From Leptospira sp. (lineage in GTDB: Bacteria; Spirochaetota; Leptospiria; Leptospirales; Leptospiraceae), in assembly GCA_016742255.1 (NCBI GenBank), contig JACVCB010000021.1:1-63130 (forward strand): DNA of 63,130 bases, in the 5' to 3' direction. Below the pieces are notes generated by a model, which worked only from the letters and a program-made list of their open reading frames with translations, made no database searches and was not told where the DNA came from. This document shows, in pieces, positions 47,052 through 54,418 of the stretch. The translations under genes and the position numbers were made by a program. The stretch's first letter is position 1, and each line of letters starts with the position of its first letter.

Positions 47052-47609
47052 TTGAACCAAAAGGCACCCATCATCATCGGTGAATACCACATCATTCCAG
47101 AGAATTTGCCTGCGGATGGCCAACTGAGATTGGTATTCCAACCGATCGATATGACCACCTATTGGCGCCGATGTGGTCTCACAGCCAATTTCGTTGCGGG
47201 ATTTTATTCGTATTGTTACGAAGCAAGTGAAACCAAAGCCAATTCACTTTCCACGATCATCAATGAACTTTTAGAAAATGCTTCTAAATTCTCTAAAGCA
47301 AGAGAAGGTAGAATCAATGTAGAATTAAAACAATATGGAAATCTTTTAAGAATTGATGTTTTAAATGTGGCGTCAAAAACCTTAAGAGATAGTTTTGAGC
47401 TTTTTGTGAACAAACTCATATCAGAAAACGTGGAGGAGATGTATTTTTCTACACTCGAAACCAAAGAAGATGGAGATACCAAGTCTGGACTTGGTCTTCT
47501 CATGATGTTAAAAGACTATCCGGTTCGTTTTGGTTATAGTTTCACTGAGATCGATGCCGATACTCATGAAATCACGGTAAGAGCAATTATCAACGTAGAA
47601 GAGATATAA
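47052..47609 (+). CDS. Anti-sigma-type ATP-binding regulator (slr1658-like)
   Basis: The 185-residue protein is an HATPase_c-like single-domain protein with an N box (IINELLENASKFS) and a G-rich lid (TKSGLGLLMMLKDYP). It matches what is named the slr1658 superfamily in cyanobacteria and spirochaetes. The start is TTG with a strong GGAGG ribosome site (47042-47046). By analogy with RsbW/SpoIIAB it would phosphorylate or bind the STAS-like protein encoded 13 bases downstream. It is paralogous to the protein at 51761. Confidence 0.82.
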   Translation: MNQKAPIIIGEYHIIPENLPADGQLRLVFQPIDMTTYWRRCGLTANFVAGFYSYCYEASETKANSLSTIINELLENASKFSKAREGRINVELKQYGNLLRIDVLNVASKTLRDSFELFVNKLISENVEEMYFSTLETKEDGDTKSGLGLLMMLKDYPVRFGYSFTEIDADTHEITVRAIINVEEI

Positions 47610-47622
47610 TAGGCGAAGCTTC

Positions 47623-47970
47623 ATGGAAATCAAAGACTTAGATTACAATATTCAATACGACGAAGCCACTAAGACTGTCAAATTCACTGGATCCATCCGC
47701 TTGCAGAACTTACCCGCTTATGAACCTATCAAATTATTTTTAAGAGATGTTGCCAAACAATGCCAAGGAGCACTTCTCACGATGGACTTTCGTGAACTTC
47801 AATTTGTGAACAGTTCGGGGATCACTACCCTTTCCATGTTCATTATTGATTCTAGAAAAAGTGCTACTTACCAAATCAAAATCCAAGGATCCCTCAATGT
47901 TTCTTGGCAGTCAAAATCTCTCTCTAACTTCAAAAAACTTTGGGACCAAGTGGTTTTGGAAATTTCCTAA
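47623..47970 (+). CDS. STAS-like anti-anti-sigma protein (slr1659-like)
   Basis: The 115-residue protein has the STAS fold pattern: beta strand TVKFTGSIRLQN, then LLTMDFRELQFVNSSGITTLSMFIID. The NSSG segment is where STAS proteins carry the phosphorylatable Ser. It is the likely substrate of the adjacent anti-sigma-like kinase and of a SpoIIE phosphatase encoded in the same cluster. This arrangement is the partner switch in miniature; no sigma factor is visible, so the output is unknown. Confidence 0.82.
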   Translation: MEIKDLDYNIQYDEATKTVKFTGSIRLQNLPAYEPIKLFLRDVAKQCQGALLTMDFRELQFVNSSGITTLSMFIIDSRKSATYQIKIQGSLNVSWQSKSLSNFKKLWDQVVLEIS

Positions 47971-47989
47971 ACCACTAACGTTTCACGAT

Positions 47990-49156
47990 TTACCTCGAAC
48001 TTCCGCCCATCTCGTACAACCTTCTAAATTCGAGCATGCGGCGGGACATTTCGTTGAACCTCTGCGCTAAAATCACAAACAAATTGGTAAGTAATTTTAC
48101 CGCTAATGTGGGACTTTGGATTTCCAATTTTTGAAATTCATTGGGTGTAAGGATGAGAAGTTTCGCATGATCTCTTACGATGATATCAGCGTTTCGGTTG
48201 GACTTCGCTACAAAACCAAGTTCCCCAAAAATCTCCCCTTGGTTTAAGATGGAAATGGTAGATCTAACTCCATCTTCTCTATTCACCACAACTTCTACAC
48301 TTCCATCCAGTACACAAAACAAACCTTGACTTTCTTGGTTTTGGTGGAACACGACATCACCATCTTCATAATCAATTAAATCAAGCATGGAGAGAAGTTT
48401 TTTAGACTCTTCCTCCGTAAACCCTCGTAAAAACGAGAGAAACTGGCTTGGAGGAAGCATCATATCATGAACAATATTTTGCCAAACTTCATCTCCTTCC
48501 ATTGAGAAGAGAGGCCGAATATCTTTATATTCAGGGAATTTGGTTTCAAACAAATGAGCAAGTTCTGTTCCGGCTGGGAACCTTTTCGCCAAACGAAGGA
48601 ATGGTGAATGAATTTGTTTCAAGTATTCGTTGTCGTCTAACAAGAATACCATGGGAATCACAATGCCATATTCAGGGTGGTGGATGTTTTTTTTGTACAT
48701 CCGATATCCAACTTGGTTGTACAATCGCACCAAATGTGGATTGGTATCAATAAAATCGATGACGATTCCATTTTCCCTAGCATGTTCATAAATCTTCATA
48801 CAAAGCATACTCGCAGCTGCCGTATGACGGTATTCACGTTTCACCATAAGTTTGGTCGACATGGAAACTTGGTCAGGGTAAAAGGGGCGGAAAAGATCCA
48901 TTTCATATAAGTCTTCGCATTCCAAAATTCCATCCCTGCGGAAGTTGATACGAACGGTGCCGATGATCTCACCCTCTTCCGTTTCAGCGAGGAAAAGGTG
49001 GCCCGTTTCATCAAACGGTTCTTTGATCATTTTGGTGGTATGGTCCGCATATTCCTGGACCCTGTTCATTTCTTGAACATATATGTCGTAGCGGAGGTGG
49101 TAAATTTTATTACGATCTTCTTCCGTTGTTGCTAAATGGACTTTGATATGACTCAT
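47990..49156 (-). CDS. N-acyltransferase fused to a cyclic-nucleotide-binding domain
   Basis: The 388-residue protein joins an N-terminal GNAT/N-acyl amino acid synthase-like domain (~1-195, with LRYDIYVQEM, GEIIGTVRINFR and a DTNPHLVRLYNQVGYRMY segment) to a C-terminal cNMP-binding domain (~240-365). The phosphate-binding cassette GEIFGELGFV...NRNADI keeps the Glu and an Arg, so cAMP binding is plausible. AAGGAGG precedes the ATG. It faces the SpoIIE and adenylate cyclase genes. In mycobacteria a cAMP-regulated lysine acetyltransferase has the two domains in the opposite order. Confidence 0.85.
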   Translation of the reverse strand: MSHIKVHLATTEEDRNKIYHLRYDIYVQEMNRVQEYADHTTKMIKEPFDETGHLFLAETEEGEIIGTVRINFRRDGILECEDLYEMDLFRPFYPDQVSMSTKLMVKREYRHTAAASMLCMKIYEHARENGIVIDFIDTNPHLVRLYNQVGYRMYKKNIHHPEYGIVIPMVFLLDDNEYLKQIHSPFLRLAKRFPAGTELAHLFETKFPEYKDIRPLFSMEGDEVWQNIVHDMMLPPSQFLSFLRGFTEEESKKLLSMLDLIDYEDGDVVFHQNQESQGLFCVLDGSVEVVVNREDGVRSTISILNQGEIFGELGFVAKSNRNADIIVRDHAKLLILTPNEFQKLEIQSPTLAVKLLTNLFVILAQRFNEMSRRMLEFRRLYEMGGSSR

Positions 49157-49275
49157 ACGCGCCGTCCTCCTTAAAAATTTGAAAAATCATTTGCAATTTA
49201 TGCAAAATGTATGACGTTATCAGTTAATTTTCCGCATTCTCTAGAACGAAATATAAAGAAAGAAACCTTTACTCT

Positions 49276-50787
49276 ATGCCGCAATCCTCTTCCAACGAAA
49301 ATCGCTTCGTCCTCTCGGACTACTACAAGAAACAACTTAAAGAGATTGCCTTCCAGGGGGAATTTAGGGCCGAAACCTTCGCCACAAAATTCCGATTTTT
49401 TTTCCTGGGGTTTTTGGTTATCTTTGCCACTCTCGGACTCCTATCGGGTCGTCCTCCTGTAGAGTTTTATTACCAAATCTCTGCCATCTTAGTTTTACTC
49501 TGTTACAACTTCGTTGTACTATATTCATTAAAGAAGTCGGGTAAATATCTCAATATATTTAAATTCTCTTCTTCTTTTTTAGAGATCACTCTCCTTACAT
49601 TTGTTACAGGGTATACGGCTTACTCCCAAAAAAACCCAAGTCTTGTGTATGCAGCACCGATGATTTATGTCTTCTTCATCCTCATCGCTCTTGCATCCAT
49701 ACGTAATAATACTAAGACTATCATCTTTGCAGTGATTGTACTCATTGTTGAGTATGCATCACTCACCATTTATTTTTATCCTGAGATGACTGACCTCAAT
49801 GCAAAACTCATGGAGTTGTCACAATATCTCAAACCAAACTTCTTAGAAGAAAATAGTTCCTTCTTCCTTGTCAGTGCAGTACCGATGGGAATTTTTCTCA
49901 TCTTACTGTACATGATCGTTACAGGTGGTTTGATTTTATACGCCATCCTCAATACATCCCGAACCACACAAGAACAAGCTGACTTAATTTTTAACACCGA
50001 AAAACAAGCCATCCTTGAAGAGAACATGCGTCTCGGTATGGAATTAGACGTAGCAAGGCAAATCCAAGCCATGGTACTTCCCCGCAATGAGGAATTAAAA
50101 CAAATTGGAGAGTTAGAAATTTCTGCTAGGATGGACTCTGCAAACGAAGTGGGTGGAGACTATTATGATGTTGTCCACCATGAAGACGGAACGGTATACA
50201 TAGGTATTGGAGACGTAACAGACCATGGACTTGCTTCTGGTGTTGTGATGCTCATGACACAGTCCGCATTTATCACAACCTTACGATCTCAAGTGATTTC
50301 TTTGCGCGAATCACTTCGGTCAATTAATTCTATTTTGTTTTCCAACATCCACATGAGGATGAATGACATTCGTAACCTAACACTCTCTTTGTTTTCTTAC
50401 AAAAACGGAGTGTTTACGACAGCTGGACAACACGAAACCATCATGGTTTACCGCCATGCTTCGAAAAAAACAGAAATCATTGATACTGTCGACAATGGAA
50501 TGTTAGTTGGTCTAACAGAATCCATTGATGAATTCATCCATGAAAAACCCATTCCTTTACAACCAAAGGATATCATCTTACTCTATACAGATGGGGCAAC
50601 AGAAGCAGAAAATCCAAAACGAGAACAGTTCGGATCCCATCGATTGATTGAATCCTTGGAAAAACATGCGGACCTTCCATCAACGGATGAAATTTTAGCA
50701 GCTATCTTCCAAGACATTTATGTATTCATTGATGGAATGGATGTATACGATGACATCACTATCATGATCATGAGGAAACGAGGCTAA
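49276..50787 (+). CDS. Membrane SpoIIE-type PP2C phosphatase
   Basis: The 503-residue protein has about six N-terminal membrane segments (~40-230), a short coiled coil (~235-265, NTEKQAILEENMRLGMELDVARQIQAMVLP) and a PP2C/SpoIIE domain with GGDYYD (~291), GDVTDHG (~312) and LYTDGATEA metal motifs. It would dephosphorylate a STAS partner; the one at 47623 is the nearest candidate. It is followed within six bases by the adenylate cyclase gene, which links phosphatase and cAMP signals in one transcript. Confidence 0.9.
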   Translation: MPQSSSNENRFVLSDYYKKQLKEIAFQGEFRAETFATKFRFFFLGFLVIFATLGLLSGRPPVEFYYQISAILVLLCYNFVVLYSLKKSGKYLNIFKFSSSFLEITLLTFVTGYTAYSQKNPSLVYAAPMIYVFFILIALASIRNNTKTIIFAVIVLIVEYASLTIYFYPEMTDLNAKLMELSQYLKPNFLEENSSFFLVSAVPMGIFLILLYMIVTGGLILYAILNTSRTTQEQADLIFNTEKQAILEENMRLGMELDVARQIQAMVLPRNEELKQIGELEISARMDSANEVGGDYYDVVHHEDGTVYIGIGDVTDHGLASGVVMLMTQSAFITTLRSQVISLRESLRSINSILFSNIHMRMNDIRNLTLSLFSYKNGVFTTAGQHETIMVYRHASKKTEIIDTVDNGMLVGLTESIDEFIHEKPIPLQPKDIILLYTDGATEAENPKREQFGSHRLIESLEKHADLPSTDEILAAIFQDIYVFIDGMDVYDDITIMIMRKRG

Positions 50788-50793
50788 GACATT

Positions 50794-51729
50794 ATGGAGA
50801 ATGAAAAAGTTTTGGAAGAGGAACGAGCCAAATATGCGGAGTTGGAAGTTCTTTACCAAAACATCATTGATCATTCTACAGAAATTGAGAACGAACTCTT
50901 AGAGAATAACAAAAAGATCCAAATGTATTTGGATCGTATGCGCCGTTACCTTTCACCTCAATTGTATGAGATGATCACAGGTGCAGAAGTGGAAACATCG
51001 ATTTCCCACCAAAGGCGAAAACTCACTATCTTTTTCTCTGACATTGTTGGTTTTACTACCATTACAGACTCAATTGAACCAGAAATCCTTTCTGATTGTC
51101 TCAACCAATACTTGGATGTAATGTCAAGTATCGCTATTAAATACGGTGGAACCATCGATAAATTCATTGGTGATGCCATAATGATTTTTTTTGGTGCACC
51201 AACATTTGAAAACGACAAAGCTCATGCATTAAACTGTGTCAAAATGGCAATTGAAATGCGTGATAGTTTGCCTGCGTTAGACGAGTATTGGAGAAAATCT
51301 GGTATCAACCACAACTTAACATGTCGAATCGGAATCAATACAGGTTATGTGACTGTTGGTAATTTTGGAACAAACGAAAGGATGGATTACACCATCATTG
51401 GTGGTCCAGTGAATGTCGCTTCTCGTTTAGAACATGCATCAGAGGCAGGAGAAATTTTGATTTCAAATGCAACAAAATCCTTGATAGACGAATACATTGA
51501 TACCATTCCCAAGGGAGAAATTGTTGTAAAAGGTGTACACACTCCAATTGAAACGTTTCAAGTGATTGGACTCAAAGATGAAAAAGATAAAAAGGACAAT
51601 CCATTCTTAAAATTTGATGGAAAAGGTTTCCTTCTTAAACCATTACACTTTGACAAACTCAGCACAAACCCCGAAGAACGCCGATTAATGCAAAATGCAT
51701 TAGAAAAAGCGCTTGCGGCATTGAAGTAA
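50794..51729 (+). CDS. Class III adenylate cyclase
   Basis: The 311-residue protein begins with a coiled coil (~1-60, EKVLEEERAKYAELEVLYQN and on). The cyclase domain has metal Asp residues in FFSDIVGFT (D~83) and FIGDAIMIFF, Lys in GGTIDKFIGD and Asp in MDYTIIGGPVNVASRLE, the Lys/Asp pair that selects adenine. The C-terminal transition-state Asn-Arg (NVASR) is intact. No membrane segment. It makes cAMP; the cNMP-binding acyltransferase across the cluster is a ready receiver. Confidence 0.92.
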   Translation: MENEKVLEEERAKYAELEVLYQNIIDHSTEIENELLENNKKIQMYLDRMRRYLSPQLYEMITGAEVETSISHQRRKLTIFFSDIVGFTTITDSIEPEILSDCLNQYLDVMSSIAIKYGGTIDKFIGDAIMIFFGAPTFENDKAHALNCVKMAIEMRDSLPALDEYWRKSGINHNLTCRIGINTGYVTVGNFGTNERMDYTIIGGPVNVASRLEHASEAGEILISNATKSLIDEYIDTIPKGEIVVKGVHTPIETFQVIGLKDEKDKKDNPFLKFDGKGFLLKPLHFDKLSTNPEERRLMQNALEKALAALK

Positions 51730-51760
51730 TTCCGCTACATTTCTTAGTTGAACTACGAAT

Positions 51761-52345
51761 ATGCGAAAATATGGCAATCTAACTCACACTGCTTTTTCTG
51801 AAAAAGAACCAGAGTCCATTATAGAAATCCATTTAAAACCTTTGGATTTGATGCGTTACTGGCGCCGTATTGGAATTCTCTCCGATTTTATCGGTTATTT
51901 CTATGGGTTTTCATTTTTACCCAATGTACCTACCGATTCGATGGACATGAAAAATTCGGAGATTGTCAATTCGATCTCCACAGTGTTTAACGAACTTTTG
52001 GAAAATGCAGCAAAGTATTCTTATGATAAAAAAGCAGATATTGAAATTTCTCTGATCCATCGTGGAAAATCTTTTGAGATGTTAGTCCGAAACAAAACGA
52101 ATGAATCAAATGTATCGGCTTATGAATCTAGTTTAAAAGAAATTTTCTCTGCAAAAGACTTAGAAAAATTGTACTTCCAAAAAATAGAATCCAATGACCC
52201 TGATTCCAGTCGTTCGGGAATTGGTCTTATAATGGTATTAAAAGATTATCCTGTGGAAATGGAAGTGACTTTAGAATCGGAAGGTGATTCCACCATCATC
52301 ACAAGCCGAATTGTTTACTTTACAGACGTGTCCCTTCAATCATAA
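51761..52345 (+). CDS. Second slr1658-like anti-sigma-type ATP-binding regulator
   Basis: The 194-residue protein parallels the one at 47052: IHLKPLDLMRYWRR / FQPIDMTTYWRR, FNELLENAAKYS / INELLENASKFS, and SGIGLIMVLKDYPV / SGLGLLMMLKDYPV. It therefore has the same HATPase_c-like fold and kinase or anti-anti-sigma-binding potential. It lies 31 bases after the adenylate cyclase gene. No STAS gene stands beside it. Its 3' end overlaps the TetR gene by 26 bases. Confidence 0.82.
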   Translation: MRKYGNLTHTAFSEKEPESIIEIHLKPLDLMRYWRRIGILSDFIGYFYGFSFLPNVPTDSMDMKNSEIVNSISTVFNELLENAAKYSYDKKADIEISLIHRGKSFEMLVRNKTNESNVSAYESSLKEIFSAKDLEKLYFQKIESNDPDSSRSGIGLIMVLKDYPVEMEVTLESEGDSTIITSRIVYFTDVSLQS

Positions 52346-53006
52346 TTTCCAATATCTGTAAAACTTCCTTTTGAAAGGTTTTTTTTTCTTCCTCAGAAGA
52401 TTGGATCGATTTCCATTTCCGTTCATTCAGTACGGCAAATCCATGAACACCACTCCAAAAACTCATCATGAGTGTTGCTGTTGGTACTGATTTTTTTAAG
52501 ACCAATTGGTTTTGTCCATATTCAACTATTCGAAACATACCCATGTATGCTTCATTTCCACATTCTCGTAAATCATCAGACAATGGATCTCCAGAAACAT
52601 AAATTTCACCACCAAACATAAGTTCTGTTCTACGTGGGTTATTGAGTAATAAATAAATGTACTCTTCTCCGGCCTTTCGGATTTTTGTTAACGGATCCTC
52701 TGAACTGTCCCAAGCCCGTTTCATCGCAAGTGCCAGTTCTCGAAAACCTTCTGCAACTAATGCTTGGAGCAGGTCCATTTTTTTGGGAAAATGCCTGTAG
52801 GGGGCCGTATGGCTCACACCTAAATCAGAAGCAATGTCCCTAAGGCTAAGCGACGAAACTCCTGTTTTTTCCAAAACCTTCCGAGAGTGTTCCAAAACCT
52901 CTTCTCGTAAATTCCCGTGGTGGTACCCAGCAGTTTGGGACATAGAAGGTTTTGGTGTGGGAGTTTTCGATTTTTTGGGAGTTGTTTGTTTTTTGAGTGG
53001 TTTCAT
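52320..53006 (-). CDS. TetR/AcrR family transcriptional regulator
   Basis: The ATG at 53006 (228 residues) is preferred over a far-upstream start because the longer form would run across the operator repeats. The N-terminal tail is Lys/Pro-rich (KPLKKQTTPKKSKTPTPK), then the TetR helix-turn-helix (~50-95, LRDIASDLGVSHTAPYRHFPKK) and a TetR_C (WHG-like) domain (EYIYLLLNNPRRTELMF). It is divergent from the membrane protein gene at 53073, with three operator-like repeats between them. Confidence 0.9.
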   Translation of the reverse strand: MKPLKKQTTPKKSKTPTPKPSMSQTAGYHHGNLREEVLEHSRKVLEKTGVSSLSLRDIASDLGVSHTAPYRHFPKKMDLLQALVAEGFRELALAMKRAWDSSEDPLTKIRKAGEEYIYLLLNNPRRTELMFGGEIYVSGDPLSDDLRECGNEAYMGMFRIVEYGQNQLVLKKSVPTATLMMSFWSGVHGFAVLNERKWKSIQSSEEEKKTFQKEVLQILEIMIEGTRL

Positions 53007-53011
53007 AAAAT

Positions 53012-53069
53012 GTTTACAATGTATACTTTTTATGTTGACAGAGCCTACATGCAGGTTTACACTGTCTAC
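53012..53069 (+). promoter_or_regulatory. Three tandem 15-base repeats with embedded promoter
   Basis: GTTTACAATGTATAC (53012-53026), GTTGACAGAGCCTAC (53034-53048) and GTTTACACTGTCTAC (53055-53069) share GTTKACAnnnnnTAC and start 22 and 21 bases apart, two helical turns. The first and third are pseudo-palindromes of TetR-operator type. TTGACA (53035-53040) and TACACT (53058-53063), 17 bases apart, lie within the second and third repeats. Binding by the TetR protein at 52320 would block this promoter. Confidence 0.6.
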
Positions 53070-53072
53070 ATT

Positions 53073-53996
53073 ATGGAATACACCAACATCAAAAAACAAC
53101 CACTTTTTTGGAATGGAATCTCAATGGCAGTGCTCACGATAACCATGATTCCCCTGCTTTTATTAGATACAAGAACCCTTTTGGGAGTAAATCTTTGGAT
53201 CAAACCTATCAAGTTCTCTTTATCTCTTGGGATTTATTCGTTTTCAACCCTTTGGGTTTTGGAACGATTTTTGGCAGATTGGAAGTTCAATCGAAAAACT
53301 CAAATAACACTCACCATCACCTCCGCCATTGAAATTATCCTCATCACAATGCAGGCAGCTAGAGGAGAAAATAGCCATTTTAATGTTTCCAATACTTGGA
53401 ACCAAATTGTGTTTTCTGTTATGGGAACCAGTATTTCCATTTTTTGGCTTTTCCACTTAGGTATGATCCTACCCATCTTCAAACAAAAACAGATTCCAAA
53501 GGCAGTGAAAGAAAGCCTACTTTGGGGACTTTTCATCGCTGGTTTTGGAATGATCATTGGTTTTTTTATGACAACTCCACGCCCAGAACAATTGGAACTG
53601 ATGAAACAAGGAATTTACCAAACAAGTGGATCACATAACTTTGGAAAGGGGGAAGCAGGACAAGGCCTCTATTTTTTTGGTTGGAGTACGGTGATTGGTG
53701 ACATGCGAGTCCCTCATTTTTTCGGAATGCATGTGATGCAGGTTTTCTTTGTATTGGCGGCTTTTCTAATGCCACTTGCAGAAAGGAAAGAACATAGGAT
53801 GATCATACGTTTGATTGGAGTTTTTTTACTCATGATGAATGGACTGATGGTGGTTCAAACATTGATGGGATACTCGATTTTTGGATTCCATCGTTTTTTT
53901 ACAGGTAGTTATGGGTTAATTGTATTAGTTCTGACGACACTCTTCATTCGTCTTTTTTCCTCTCCAAAATTCTCTGTGACAAAGGTAACCACATGA
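53073..53996 (+). CDS. Polytopic membrane protein, unknown family
   Basis: The start at 53073 gives MEYTNIKKQPLFWNG, 307 residues; an upstream start at 52917 would cover the operators and the TetR gene. There are about eight membrane segments. Conserved-looking polar motifs are LWIKPIKFSLSLGIY, AARGENSHFN and a glycine-rich GSHNFGKGEAGQGL loop followed by RVPHFFGMHVMQ. I do not recognise the family. With the predicted promoter the transcript would be nearly leaderless. The ABA4-like gene follows with a four-base overlap (ATGA). Confidence 0.82.
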   Translation: MEYTNIKKQPLFWNGISMAVLTITMIPLLLLDTRTLLGVNLWIKPIKFSLSLGIYSFSTLWVLERFLADWKFNRKTQITLTITSAIEIILITMQAARGENSHFNVSNTWNQIVFSVMGTSISIFWLFHLGMILPIFKQKQIPKAVKESLLWGLFIAGFGMIIGFFMTTPRPEQLELMKQGIYQTSGSHNFGKGEAGQGLYFFGWSTVIGDMRVPHFFGMHVMQVFFVLAAFLMPLAERKEHRMIIRLIGVFLLMMNGLMVVQTLMGYSIFGFHRFFTGSYGLIVLVLTTLFIRLFSSPKFSVTKVTT

Positions 53997-54418
53997 ACCC
54001 ATCTCTTATGTTTACGATTGCAAATTCGATTGCACTCCTTTCCTGGATTGTTTTAATCCTTACACCAAACCAAAATAAGGTGATACCATACCTACGAGTT
54101 TTGATTTCGGGTCTAATTCTTGGAGGCTTATACATTTTTGCCCTCTCTCTAGGATTTGGAAAGGCAGAAGGCAATTTTTCAAGTTTGGAATCGGTGCGTT
54201 CTTTATTTACAAACGATGAATTTCTGTTAGCTGGATGGGTGCATTATTTATCATTTGATTTGTTTATCGGAACTTGGGAAGCAGAAGATGGAAAATCAAT
54301 TGGAATCCATCGATTGTACCTTGTTCCCATTCATTTCCTCACTTTCTATTATGGTCCAGTGGGACTCGTTTTGTACTTAATCGTTAAGGTGATCAAAACA
54401 AAAAGATTTGGGTTTTAA
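53993..54418 (+). CDS. ABA4-like (DUF4281) membrane protein
   Basis: The 141-residue protein has four membrane segments and the ABA4-like motif GWVHYLSFDLFIGTWEA, then a P.HF.T..YGP.GL segment. In plants ABA4 takes part in neoxanthin synthesis, but bacterial members are uncharacterised. It is coupled to the unknown membrane gene before it by ATGA and so is likely under the same TetR control. Confidence 0.87.
   Translation: MNPSLMFTIANSIALLSWIVLILTPNQNKVIPYLRVLISGLILGGLYIFALSLGFGKAEGNFSSLESVRSLFTNDEFLLAGWVHYLSFDLFIGTWEAEDGKSIGIHRLYLVPIHFLTFYYGPVGLVLYLIVKVIKTKRFGF

Noticed and set aside
52917..53072. An upstream start for the membrane protein at 53073
   Set aside because: The extension would cross the operator repeats and the start of the divergent tetR gene, and its residues do not look like a membrane protein N-terminus.
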